From: CAIKMD01 sp036501365
Lineage (GTDB): Bacteria; Pseudomonadota; Alphaproteobacteria; ATCC43930; CGMCC-115725
Direction: 5' to 3'
DNA: 64,000 bases
Assembly (NCBI GenBank): GCA_036501365.1
Contig: DASYAL010000078.1
Coordinates: 1-64,000, forward strand
Of the stretch, positions 1 through 29,132 are shown piece after piece (position 1 is the first letter of the stretch; each line of letters starts with the position of its first letter). Both the position numbers and the translations under genes were made by a program. Below the pieces are notes generated by a model. The model worked only from the letters and a program-made list of their open reading frames with translations. It was not told the origin of the DNA and made no database searches.

Positions 1-21444
<21,444 letters not shown>

Positions 21445-21666
21445 GTCCCCGCCCCCCTTTTCGTAGTAAATGAATCGGTACCGGAAAATCTAGCGAGGGT
21501 CAATGAACCTACCGCGTCATTCGACAGACACTCGCGATTTCTTTTCGCGTCGCGCGATAAATCCGCAACAGCGTCTCGCGTTCGTGTAACGTGGCGCGCG
21601 CGGCGGACACGCAGCGAGCGCGCTGGTGGCCGATATCAAGGGGCTCCGCACACCATAGGAGTTGAG
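21445..21666. promoter_or_regulatory. Divergent intergenic region between giant exoprotein and adaptor gene
   Basis: These 222 bases separate two divergently read genes and must hold both promoters. The ribosome-binding sites are visible at both ends: an AAGGGGGG-type site reading left, and AGGA six bases before the GTG at 21667 reading right. I see no convincing operator or long dyad. Confidence 0.5.
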
Positions 21667-22599
21667 GTGACGATCGAAATTACAACCCAGCGTGCGTGGC
21701 ACGTTGGTGGGCTTCGTGCTGTTTCGGCGACGATGATGGGCATCTTGGCATCACTTATCGGCGCACACGACGCGCTGGCCGAGGCAAGCTTCGATTGCGT
21801 GCTCAACCCCGCTTTGACGCTGAAGCTCGGGAGCCCGATCTCGGGCATCATCGATACCGTCGCCGTCGACCGCGGCGACCTCGTCAAAAAAGGCCAGGCG
21901 GTGGCTCGTCTTCAATCCGCGGTCGAGGCGGCGGAAGTCGCGCTCGATAAAGCCAAGGCCGAAAACACCGCGGACATCGACGCGAAACAGGTCAAGGTCA
22001 CGCTCACCAAGGCAAATTTCGATCGGCAGTCCATCCTGGTTCAGCACCAGAACACGCCGGTTGAGAAATTTGACGAGGCGCGCGCCGACTATCAATCCGC
22101 GCAGCAGGAACTCGCCCTGGCTCAGCTCAACCACCATGTCGCCGAACTGCAACTGCAGAGCGCGCAGGCGACGCTGGACCAGCGCGTCATTCGCAGCCCG
22201 ATCGACGGCGTGGTCACCGAGCGCGCCTTGGGGCCCGGCGAATACGTCAATCAGGACGGGCACATCGTCAGCGTCGCCGAGATCGACCCACTCTACGTCG
22301 ATACCTTCCTGCCGATTCGCTATTACGGCGAGATCAAGGTCGGCGATACCGCAAACGTACAGCCCGACGATCCCATCGGTGGCGATCGTAAGGCGGTGGT
22401 CTCGGTCGTCGATCAGGTGTTCGACGCCGCCAGCGGCACATTCGGCGTACGCCTCGATCTTCCGAACGCGGATCATCGCATCCCCGGCGGTCTGCGCTGC
22501 CACGTTACTTTCGCTACCCCGGCGCTGCCGGAAACTGCGGCGACGCCCCTCACTTCCGCATTGCCGATGTCGAACCAGCCGGAACTCGGCGCGAAATGA
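21667..22599 (+). CDS. HlyD/RND-type periplasmic adaptor (membrane fusion protein)
   Basis: 310 residues from a GTG start with AGGA six bases upstream. An N-terminal hydrophobic signal (about 18-39) precedes a lipoyl-like half motif, a coiled-coil hairpin rich in Ala/Gln/Glu (about 80-165), the second lipoyl half with IRSPIDGVV, then a beta-barrel domain with VGDTANVQPDD. This is the normal order for RND efflux adaptors, which bridge an inner-membrane pump to an outer-membrane channel. No pump, ABC transporter or TolC-like gene lies in the window, so it is an orphan here. It is divergent from the giant exoprotein, which makes a link to its export possible but unproven. Confidence 0.88.
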   Translation: MTIEITTQRAWHVGGLRAVSATMMGILASLIGAHDALAEASFDCVLNPALTLKLGSPISGIIDTVAVDRGDLVKKGQAVARLQSAVEAAEVALDKAKAENTADIDAKQVKVTLTKANFDRQSILVQHQNTPVEKFDEARADYQSAQQELALAQLNHHVAELQLQSAQATLDQRVIRSPIDGVVTERALGPGEYVNQDGHIVSVAEIDPLYVDTFLPIRYYGEIKVGDTANVQPDDPIGGDRKAVVSVVDQVFDAASGTFGVRLDLPNADHRIPGGLRCHVTFATPALPETAATPLTSALPMSNQPELGAK

Positions 22600-22678
22600 G
22601 GCTTACTCCGACAACCTGCTATCGCGCGCGCGGTGCAAGGCACTGCCGTGCCGCCGATGGCCACTTCTTTGAACGCCG

Positions 22679-23473
22679 ATGAAGCAGCGGTTCGCTTTCG
22701 CCGCCGTCGCCGCTTTCATCACGCTTGCCTTATCGGTCTACGCCGGTCGCGCCGCCGATTCGCAGCATCTTCCGCCTCTCTTGCTGCCCGGTGTAGGCAG
22801 TCATGATCCGCGTACCCCCGTTCACATTGACACGATGCCGTGGCGCGCGATCGGCAAGTTGCAGGCGACCTCGGGCAATCTCTATGAATCCTGCACCGGC
22901 ACGCTGATCGCGCCGGCCCTCGTTCTCACCGCCGCGCATTGCGTCTTCAATCTACGCACACAGGAGAATTTTCCTCCCTCGGCGCTGCATTTCCTCATCG
23001 GCTACGAGCGCGACAGCTATGTCGGCCACGCCGTGGGACGCCGCATCAAGGTTGGCAACGGCTTCGATCCCAAACATCCGGAGCAAACGCGCGGCAGCGA
23101 CTGGGCGCTGATCGTGCTCGAGAAGGCGCTCGGCACTGGGGGACGAATCTTGCCCGTTTCAGCCGAGCCGCCGGAAATCGGCAGCAGCGTGATGCTCGGC
23201 GGCTACAGCCAGGATTATCCGCACGTTATTATGGCAGATACGGCATGCCGGATCGTCGGGCGCCTAACCGATACCGCCGGCCGCCCCTTGTTGCGCGATG
23301 ATTGCACGGGCGGATCGGGCGTCAGCGGCGCGCCACTTCTGATCAAACGCGACGGCGGCTGGTCTGTCGCGGCGATCGCTGTTGCCGCCGAGATGGGTAC
23401 GGCGAGCGGGATTGCCGTCTTGCCGGACAAAGCGCGGAAACTGGCGGACGCCGACGCTGCAGGAGCGCGTTGA
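22679..23473 (+). CDS. Secreted trypsin-like serine protease (S1 family)
   Basis: 264 residues. The N-terminal signal peptide ends near residue 25 (YAGRAA). The catalytic triad can be read directly: His87 in LTAAHC, Asp141 in SDWALI, and Ser216 in GVSGAP, which replaces the usual GDSGGP. The Asp before the Ser of the classical motif is missing, and an Ala replaces the second Gly, as in several bacterial V8/trypsin-like relatives. It starts 79 bases after the adaptor gene and on the same strand, so co-transcription is likely. The substrate is unknown; processing of the neighbouring surface protein is only a guess. Confidence 0.88.
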   Translation: MKQRFAFAAVAAFITLALSVYAGRAADSQHLPPLLLPGVGSHDPRTPVHIDTMPWRAIGKLQATSGNLYESCTGTLIAPALVLTAAHCVFNLRTQENFPPSALHFLIGYERDSYVGHAVGRRIKVGNGFDPKHPEQTRGSDWALIVLEKALGTGGRILPVSAEPPEIGSSVMLGGYSQDYPHVIMADTACRIVGRLTDTAGRPLLRDDCTGGSGVSGAPLLIKRDGGWSVAAIAVAAEMGTASGIAVLPDKARKLADADAAGAR

Positions 23474-23507
23474 GCCGGTGTCCGGCGAAGACGACGGCCC
23501 CCACGCC

Positions 23508-24548
23508 CTACATCTGGATTTCGACGCGGCGGTTTTGCGGCTCGGGTTTCGGGGTGTCGACCCGCGGATTGGCTTTGCCTTGCCAATCGATGCCCAGATC
23601 CGCCGGCTTCACGCCATTCGTGGTAAAATAGTTGTAGACGGTGATCGCGCGGCGCTTCGAGAGCTCGAGATTGTAGGCGTCGGAGCCGACAAGATCGGTG
23701 AAGCCGCGGACGACGATCGCGCTCGAGGGATCCTCGCGGTAAGAGGCGATCGCTTCATCCGCGGAGCGTTTTCCGGCGGCATTGAGCCGCGCCGAGTTGA
23801 ATTCGAAGAACACGAAGAACATGCGTGGCGCGGGTGCGGCGACCGGCGGCGCCGGAGCGGGTGCCGCGGCCGGTGCGACCGCGGCCGGCTCGGCCGCCGC
23901 CGCCGGGGGCGGCATCGGCGCAAAGAAGTGATAGGTCAGCGTCGCCAGGACATTGTGCGAGGCGTTGCCGATCGAGAAACGCGCGCCGCTCGTCGTCGCA
24001 AGGCCGGGATCGACGCTCCGGAAATAGCGGTACTGCAGCCCCAGCGCGATCTGATCGGTCACGGCGTAGTCGACGCCGACAATTGGCTGGAAGGCGAAGA
24101 CGCGCTCCGACGAATCGATGAACTTGCCCGCCGGGCCGTTCGCCGTCAGCGTCATGGCGGTAAAGCCCATGCCGAAGCCGATATAGGGCGTGAACGGCGT
24201 CTTGTTCACCCAATCGACATAGCCGTTCAGCATCACCGGGATGTTCTGGACCGAGCCGCTGAGCGCGGGCGAGTTGCTCTTCACCGAGCTGTGCATCCAG
24301 TCGACATCGAGCTCGAGGCGAAACGGTGCGAGGCGCATGCCGAGAGCCGCGCCGGCAAGCGGCCCCATATCGGGCGAGAGGGTGAAGCTCAGGCCGGTGG
24401 GGCCGGTCGCGGCCATGTCGCCGGGCAGGCTCGCCCCGGCCTCGAGACGCAGATAGGGCCCGTCGGCAGGCTCGGCCGAAGCCGGTCCCAGATCGGCAAT
24501 GACAGCGCTGAACGCCGCGATGACAACCGCGGCCACAGATCCGCGCAT
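23508..24548 (-). CDS. OmpA-family outer membrane protein with peptidoglycan-binding domain
   Basis: 346 residues. A signal peptide (to about residue 25) is followed by an eight-stranded beta-barrel-like domain with alternating aromatic residues, such as PYIGFGMGF and ALGLQYRYF (about 30-210). A Pro/Ala linker (about 210-240) leads to an OmpA C-terminal domain with the FFEFNSARL opening, a GFTDLVGSDAYN segment and the conserved NLELSKRRA helix. Such proteins tie the outer membrane to peptidoglycan. It converges on the protease gene with 34 bases between the stops; a short GCCGG-TGT-CCGGC hairpin at 23474-23486 lies in that gap. Confidence 0.93.
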   Translation of the reverse strand: MRGSVAAVVIAAFSAVIADLGPASAEPADGPYLRLEAGASLPGDMAATGPTGLSFTLSPDMGPLAGAALGMRLAPFRLELDVDWMHSSVKSNSPALSGSVQNIPVMLNGYVDWVNKTPFTPYIGFGMGFTAMTLTANGPAGKFIDSSERVFAFQPIVGVDYAVTDQIALGLQYRYFRSVDPGLATTSGARFSIGNASHNVLATLTYHFFAPMPPPAAAAEPAAVAPAAAPAPAPPVAAPAPRMFFVFFEFNSARLNAAGKRSADEAIASYREDPSSAIVVRGFTDLVGSDAYNLELSKRRAITVYNYFTTNGVKPADLGIDWQGKANPRVDTPKPEPQNRRVEIQM

Positions 24549-24721
24549 AAAGGAGGCCCCGATAAGATTCTTACGGTGCCATATTCTACTCAGAAAAAAC
24601 TAAAATACAACAATGACTTGGGGGACGACTCGTAACCGATATTTCGGCTTCGTAACGCAATCCCTTGGGCTGCGTGAAACTCCGACTCGCTAGCGATTGT
24701 GAACCGGCACGAATCGCGGGT

Positions 24722-25069
24722 TTAACGGATCCGGTCGTAGCCGAGCGAGTGCATACAGGCGTCGAACGCCGGGTCCCCCACGACCGTATTGCCGGGCGAG
24801 TTTTGCAAAGCGAGCTGGCGATGCACGGCGGCACTGGGATCGCCGGGGATCGGGGGCAGCGCAGCATCTTCGGCGGTCTGGGTCTCCTGCGCGCAGCCCG
24901 TCTCGGCGCCCTGCAGCACCGCCGTCTGCTGATCGATCGGAAGCTGCGCATCTTGCGGGCGCTCATAGGCCGGCGCCGGCGCCATACCCGGCGTCACGAC
25001 AGCGGTTTGGCTCGTGGATGCACAAGCCGCGGTGGCAAACAAAAGCGCAAGAGTGAGCATCCGCAACAT
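24722..25069 (-). CDS. Small lipoprotein of unknown function
   Basis: 115 residues if started at the ATG at 25069, which has GGAGG six bases upstream. An upstream in-frame ATG at 25084 lies before that site and is less likely. The N terminus ends in FATAAC, a lipobox with Cys16 as the lipidated residue. The mature part is Gln/Ala/Pro rich and carries two more Cys (in GCAQ and DACMH), which could form one disulfide. No family was recognised. Confidence 0.75.
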   Translation of the reverse strand: MLRMLTLALLFATAACASTSQTAVVTPGMAPAPAYERPQDAQLPIDQQTAVLQGAETGCAQETQTAEDAALPPIPGDPSAAVHRQLALQNSPGNTVVGDPAFDACMHSLGYDRIR

Positions 25070-25310
25070 GACAAGCCTCCGCATTTCCGGTCGACGTGGC
25101 GCAAGCTCAAATGTCGCAAGCGAGCGAAAGTTCCTCGATTGCGCGTCGCAGCGTCCTGCAAATGGCCACGCTTGCGCCTCGAGTGTTGTCGAATAGCCAC
25201 GCTCGTCGACGAACTTCGTCGTACGGCCGCGCTCGTGTTTGAATCCTTATTGAGTCGCGACTCCGTCGCCTTTATAGAAATGGGCGCGGGGAAGTTTCGG
25301 GGGAATACCA
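25070..25310. promoter_or_regulatory. Divergent intergenic region
   Basis: This gap separates the small lipoprotein gene (reading left) and the 138-residue gene (reading right). GGAGG for the former is at its left end and GGGGG for the latter at its right end. It is less GC-biased than flanking coding DNA. No clear dyad or known operator was found. Confidence 0.35.
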
Positions 25311-25727
25311 ATGATCGAGACCGCGGTCCGCGCCGCCGCTCAGGCTTTTGCTGCCATCACTTACGGCGCGCAGCTTCATCGTCTCACCGTCGACGGAATC
25401 GAAATCAAGGGCGCGCAGGCGCGCGGCGCCGATATCCTCGGCGACATCGCGGTGTGGATCGCCGGTGTCGCGGCCATCGACCGGTTGCGTTTCGGCAGCC
25501 CAGCGGGCTCAGGCTGGACCGTCGATTTCAAATACGACGCCGATCAGCGCGAGGATCTCGCCGAGGCCGCGCGCCTCGCCGAGGAAGCCGATCGCGAGGG
25601 TTCCCGCGATCTGCTCTACACCGCTTGGGTATGGGCAACGGACCTCATGGCCGACGAATCCGCGTGGGCGGCCATCGAATCGGTCGCACGCCTTATCGAG
25701 AAAGCGCAGCCGGCGAAGAGCGAATGA
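25311..25727 (+). CDS. Hypothetical 138-residue soluble protein
   Basis: ATG start preceded by GGGGGAATACCA. The protein is acidic and Ala-rich with no signal peptide or membrane segment. The middle (about 70-100) is a predicted charged helix (DQREDLAEAARLAEEADREG). I do not recognise a family. The acidic composition and the purine-rich Shine-Dalgarno support a real gene; other frames here have no comparable start. Confidence 0.6.
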   Translation: MIETAVRAAAQAFAAITYGAQLHRLTVDGIEIKGAQARGADILGDIAVWIAGVAAIDRLRFGSPAGSGWTVDFKYDADQREDLAEAARLAEEADREGSRDLLYTAWVWATDLMADESAWAAIESVARLIEKAQPAKSE

Positions 25728-25787
25728 GGCGCGCCGGGACGCAACATAGTTAATTTTATCTACAATTTTAGGCGATTAGGATAGCGC

Positions 25788-25802
25788 TTAACCAATCGTT
25801 AA
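25788..25802 (+). promoter_or_regulatory. CtrA-type box TTAA-N7-TTAA
   Basis: The sequence TTAACCAATCGTTAA fits the alphaproteobacterial CtrA consensus (TTAA, seven bases, TTAA), including the preferred TTAACCA half. It ends 40 bases before the ATG of the small gene at 25843, inside an AT-rich patch within GC-rich surroundings. Binding is inferred from the consensus only. Confidence 0.55.
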
Positions 25803-25842
25803 TGCTGCACTCTCGCGTGCACTTCACGGAGGGAGAGCCGTT

Positions 25843-26046
25843 ATGATTGGTCGAGCCGCTGTTCCATTCTTCGCGCGTTGGAAGCGATCCGCGACTCCGC
25901 AGCAGCCGCAAGAGGTCAAGCGTTCGGATCGCGCGGATCACGCCCGTCGCGCGATCGACCGCCGTCGCTCGCGCGAGCCGACGACCTTCCAGAAATGCCT
26001 CGCGGTCCACATGGCTTGCGCGGCGCCGAACCGCGCCGCGCGCTAG
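25843..26046 (+). CDS. Small basic protein, possible CtrA-controlled gene
   Basis: 67 residues, very rich in Arg/Lys, with two Cys near the C terminus. The ATG has a strong GGAGGGAGAG site about 6 bases upstream, which favours this frame over two overlapping ones at 25847 and 25878. No transmembrane segment or known domain. A CtrA-type box lies just upstream, and an imperfect palindrome begins at the stop codon and may end transcription. Confidence 0.5.
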   Translation: MIGRAAVPFFARWKRSATPQQPQEVKRSDRADHARRAIDRRRSREPTTFQKCLAVHMACAAPNRAAR

Positions 26047-26107
26047 AGCACGATCCGTATCGAAAAGCAGCGCTGCGCTTCTTTTCGATACGTGAATCGT
26101 GTTCTCG
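26044..26107. repeat. Intergenic palindromic element
   Basis: An imperfect 60-base palindrome. The inner arms CGTATCGAAAAG (26056-26067) and CTTTTCGATACG (26081-26092) are perfect. The outer arms AGAGCACGAT and ATCGTGTTCT match with one mismatch. The centre itself holds GCAGCGCTGC. The outer 'AGAGCA(C/T)GAT' ends resemble dispersed palindromic repeats common between genes of Bradyrhizobium-like bacteria. It starts at the stop codon of the preceding gene and could act as a terminator or mRNA stabiliser. Confidence 0.65.
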
Positions 26108-26180
26108 ATTCTAAAATTTAGACGATGATTCCACAGATGACACGAAATCGCGCGGCGGTTCCGTCTCATCCGATCATGGT

Positions 26181-26660
26181 CTAGCGTCCGATCGACCCCG
26201 GCGGTGCGAGCAGACGTTCCCGGTAGTGCGGCAGCAATCCGAGCCGCGCGATCACCTGCTCGCACCAATAATGGGGACTGCCCTCGGCGAGAATCCGGAC
26301 ATCGAACCGCTCGGGCGCGACGAACAGCCGGTTGGTATCGTCGAACCGGCCTGACTTGATCCGGTCGACCCAAACGACGAACGCGTCGCCGCCTTCGAGG
26401 AAGGCGGCGCGCGCTTCCTGGGTGGGACAGATGAAATCCGCGATCACCGGACAGCCGGCCTTGGCGATCTGATCGCAAAGCCAGCCGATCCGCCGCGCCT
26501 GCTCGATGCGATCGGCGGGCGCGAAGCCCAAATCCTTATTGATATGCTTGCGAATCTCGTCCGCGTTCAAATGAACCGCGGCCAGCCGCGGCGCCAGCGC
26601 CGTGGCCAGCGTGGTTTTGCCGGCCCCCGGCAGTCCCATGACCAGAATCTTCAAGCTCAT
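26181..26660 (-). CDS. Adenylylsulfate-kinase-like P-loop protein
   Basis: 159 residues from the ATG at 26660. An open frame extends a further 72 codons upstream but the extension is low-complexity and overlaps the rhomboid gene's start. Residues 7-15 form a Walker A loop (GLPGAGKTT). The segment NADEIRKHINKDLGF matches the layout of APS kinase (CysC), where DGDNVR...LNRDLGF binds nucleotide and substrate, followed by a ADFICPTQEAR segment like the ISPxxxxR loop. It is shorter than typical CysC and stands alone without sulfate genes, so the substrate may differ. Confidence 0.75.
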   Translation of the reverse strand: MSLKILVMGLPGAGKTTLATALAPRLAAVHLNADEIRKHINKDLGFAPADRIEQARRIGWLCDQIAKAGCPVIADFICPTQEARAAFLEGGDAFVVWVDRIKSGRFDDTNRLFVAPERFDVRILAEGSPHYWCEQVIARLGLLPHYRERLLAPPGSIGR

Positions 26661-26797
26661 CCGCTCATTCCCCGAACATGCTGCGCGCGATCTTCGGGAA
26701 ACTATAGGCGGCGGATGGTGAATCGTGCCAGCGGCCGGGGCGATCATTCGGTTCCGCGCTTGCGGCGGCGATACCATCGCAGGCACACTCGCCCGCC

Positions 26798-27592
26798 ATG
26801 TTCCTCGCCCTTCCGTTTCGCGACGACACCCCGCCGCGCCAGATCCCGGCGCTGACCTATGGGCTGGTGGCGGCATGCGCGGCCGTCTTTCTCTGGCAGA
26901 TCAGCCTCGGCCGGGATGGCGTCGATGAAACCTCGCTGAGCCTCGGGATGATTCCCGCCGTGCTGTTCGGCACGGCGCGGCTGCCGCCGCATCTCCGCCT
27001 GGTGGCGCCATGGATGACGATCTTCACCAGCATGTTCCTGCACAGCGGCTGGCTGCATCTCATCGGCAACATGGTCTATCTCTGGGTGTTCGGAAAAGGC
27101 GTCGAGAACGCGCTCGGCAGCGCCCGCTTCCTCGTCTTTTATTTCGTTTGCGGCGCCGCGGCGGCGGCGACCCAGGCGCTGACCGATCCGACCTCGACCC
27201 TGCCGATGGTCGGCGCTTCGGGCGCGATCGCCGGCGTGCTGGGCGCCTATCTCGTGCTCTACCCGTTCGGCCATGTTTTCGTCTTCTTCTGGATCATCAT
27301 CATCTTCCGCATCGTCGCGGTGCCGGCGATCATTCTTCTCGGCCTCTGGTTCCTGATACAGCTCTTGAGCGCGCAGGATGCGGGCGCGGGGGCAGGCGTT
27401 GCCTTCTGGGCGCATGTTGGCGGCTTCGTTGCCGGCATGATCCTGGTGCCGTTCATGCGCCAGCGCGGCGTCGGCATGCTGCAAGCATCGCGGACGCAGT
27501 CTTTCAATATCAGCAATCCGCGCGATGCGCGTTGGCGCGGCTCGGGCTCGGTGCCGTCGGCCGGCCGGCCTTGGCGCGGCGGGCGAGATTAG
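26798..27592 (+). CDS. Rhomboid family intramembrane serine protease
   Basis: 264 residues with six or more hydrophobic segments. The catalytic Ser141 sits in GASGAIAG and the partner His206 in AHVGGF; the conserved HSGWLHLIGNM loop is at about 82-92. All are diagnostic of rhomboids, which cut substrates within the membrane. The C-terminal tail of about 35 residues is cytosolic-like and Arg/Gly rich. It is nine bases upstream of the O-antigen-ligase-like gene and probably shares its transcript. The start has no strong Shine-Dalgarno. Confidence 0.93.
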   Translation: MFLALPFRDDTPPRQIPALTYGLVAACAAVFLWQISLGRDGVDETSLSLGMIPAVLFGTARLPPHLRLVAPWMTIFTSMFLHSGWLHLIGNMVYLWVFGKGVENALGSARFLVFYFVCGAAAAATQALTDPTSTLPMVGASGAIAGVLGAYLVLYPFGHVFVFFWIIIIFRIVAVPAIILLGLWFLIQLLSAQDAGAGAGVAFWAHVGGFVAGMILVPFMRQRGVGMLQASRTQSFNISNPRDARWRGSGSVPSAGRPWRGGRD

Positions 27593-27601
27593 CGGCGGAC
27601 G

Positions 27602-29038
27602 ATGACGACACCGACCGAACCTTTGAAGAAGCTCGCCATGCGGCCTGCGGCAGCGCCCGTCGGGGCGCCAGACCGCGCGCGGATCGAAGCCTCAAAGACC
27701 CGCATCTTCTGGGGCCTGCTGGCGGTGGTCGCGGCGGCGCCGGCGCCGCTCGGCTCGGCCTGGCCGCTCGCTTGGGAGCTGCTGGGTCTTGCCGTAGCGG
27801 GGCTCATCCTCGCCCTGTTGCTTGTCGCGCGCGATGATCGCGAACCGCAGCCGCGCGCGCTCACTGTGCCGGCCCTGCTGCTGGCGCTGGTGCTGATCTA
27901 CGCATTCGTGCAAAGCCTCCCCCGGGGCGGACGATGGGCCAATCCCCTTTGGGATGTCATGTCGGAGGGCTTGCGGCTTTCCGCGTCGGGCGCGATCGCC
28001 GTCGATCCCATGCTGGCGCGCGACGATCTCTTCCGCCTGCTGTCCTATGCCGGCATTTTCGCGCTTGCGCATATGCTGGGGCGCGATCGCGTCCGGGCGC
28101 AATCCGCCTTAACGCTTCTCACCTTTGCCGGAGCGTTCTACGCACTCTATGGCCTCGCCGCCTATTGGCTCGGCAATACGACGATCCTGTGGTTCGCGAA
28201 ATCGTCCTTCCGCGCCGATCTCAGCGCCAGCTTCGTCAATCCCAACACGGCCGCGACCTACTTCGGCCTCGCCCTTCTCGCCGCCGTCGCCGATCTCGTC
28301 GCCGCGCTCGAGCCGCTGCGGCTCGTCGGGCCGAAACAGATCCACTGGCGGAGACTGCCCCCTTTCGCGCTCGCGCGGCGCTGGCATCCCGCCGCGCTGA
28401 TCGTTCTCATCATCGCCTTGCTGCTCACGCATTCGCGCGGCGGCCTGGCGGCGACGCTGATCGGGTTGGTCGCGCTGTTCGCCGCCGTGCGCGCGGCACC
28501 GAGCCTGCAATCCATCCGTTATGTCGCCTGGGCCGCGATACCGCTGGCGATCGTGCTGGTCGCGCTGCTGTTTCACGGCGAGGCGAGCATGACGCAGCTC
28601 ATGGCGCTCGACCGCGCGGAAGGCGGCGCGGGCGACGTCGACGTCATCGCGATCACCTGGCAGGCAGCGAAGGATTTCGCTTTCCTCGGCACCGGCCTCG
28701 GTTCCTTCGCCGACGTGTTCCAGATCTACCGGCCAGAGACGATCGCGAACGTCGTCACGCTTGCACATGACGATTATCTGCAGGACCTGCTCGAACTCGG
28801 CGTGCCGGCGGCGCTCTGCCTGTTCGCCGCCATCGCCTGGCTGGCGGCGCTCTGCCTGCGCGGCGTCTGGTGGCGCAATCGCGACGCGGTCTTTCCCGCG
28901 CTCGGCTTCGCCGCGACCCTGCTCGTCGCATGCCACGCCTTCCTCGGCGTCGGACTGCAGGTCCCGGCGGTGGCAAGCACCTATATGCTGATCCTCGGCG
29001 TCGCCGTCGCGCAATCGCGCTCGACCGCGGTCGACTAG
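27602..29038 (+). CDS. O-antigen ligase / Wzy-like polytopic membrane protein
   Basis: 478 residues with about ten hydrophobic segments. The pattern FVNPNTAATYFG, the LTHSRGG motif and a late HDDYLQDLLELG segment are typical of the Wzy_C/O-antigen ligase superfamily (WaaL, Wzy and relatives), which join lipid-linked glycans. The long periplasmic loop with VDVIAITWQAAKDF lies between about 335 and 390. Family members differ in substrate, so polymerase, ligase or another glycan transferase cannot be told apart here. No other polysaccharide genes are adjacent. Confidence 0.82.
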   Translation: MTTPTEPLKKLAMRPAAAPVGAPDRARIEASKTRIFWGLLAVVAAAPAPLGSAWPLAWELLGLAVAGLILALLLVARDDREPQPRALTVPALLLALVLIYAFVQSLPRGGRWANPLWDVMSEGLRLSASGAIAVDPMLARDDLFRLLSYAGIFALAHMLGRDRVRAQSALTLLTFAGAFYALYGLAAYWLGNTTILWFAKSSFRADLSASFVNPNTAATYFGLALLAAVADLVAALEPLRLVGPKQIHWRRLPPFALARRWHPAALIVLIIALLLTHSRGGLAATLIGLVALFAAVRAAPSLQSIRYVAWAAIPLAIVLVALLFHGEASMTQLMALDRAEGGAGDVDVIAITWQAAKDFAFLGTGLGSFADVFQIYRPETIANVVTLAHDDYLQDLLELGVPAALCLFAAIAWLAALCLRGVWWRNRDAVFPALGFAATLLVACHAFLGVGLQVPAVASTYMLILGVAVAQSRSTAVD

Positions 29039-29132
29039 ACGCCGCGCACCCGCTCGATCACCGCGTATCGAGCGTCTCGCCGAGTTGAAGGCAAGCTTCG
29101 GGGTTTTGCGTCGCGGGCGCGACACGACCCCA

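Noticed and set aside
26044..26107. Palindrome as a tRNA or small structured RNA
   Set aside because: It forms a single long hairpin with no cloverleaf arms or CCA-type end.
26661..26876. N-terminal extension of the APS-kinase-like gene
   Set aside because: The extra 72 residues are low-complexity and overlap the start of the rhomboid gene; the P-loop normally begins within a few residues of the start.
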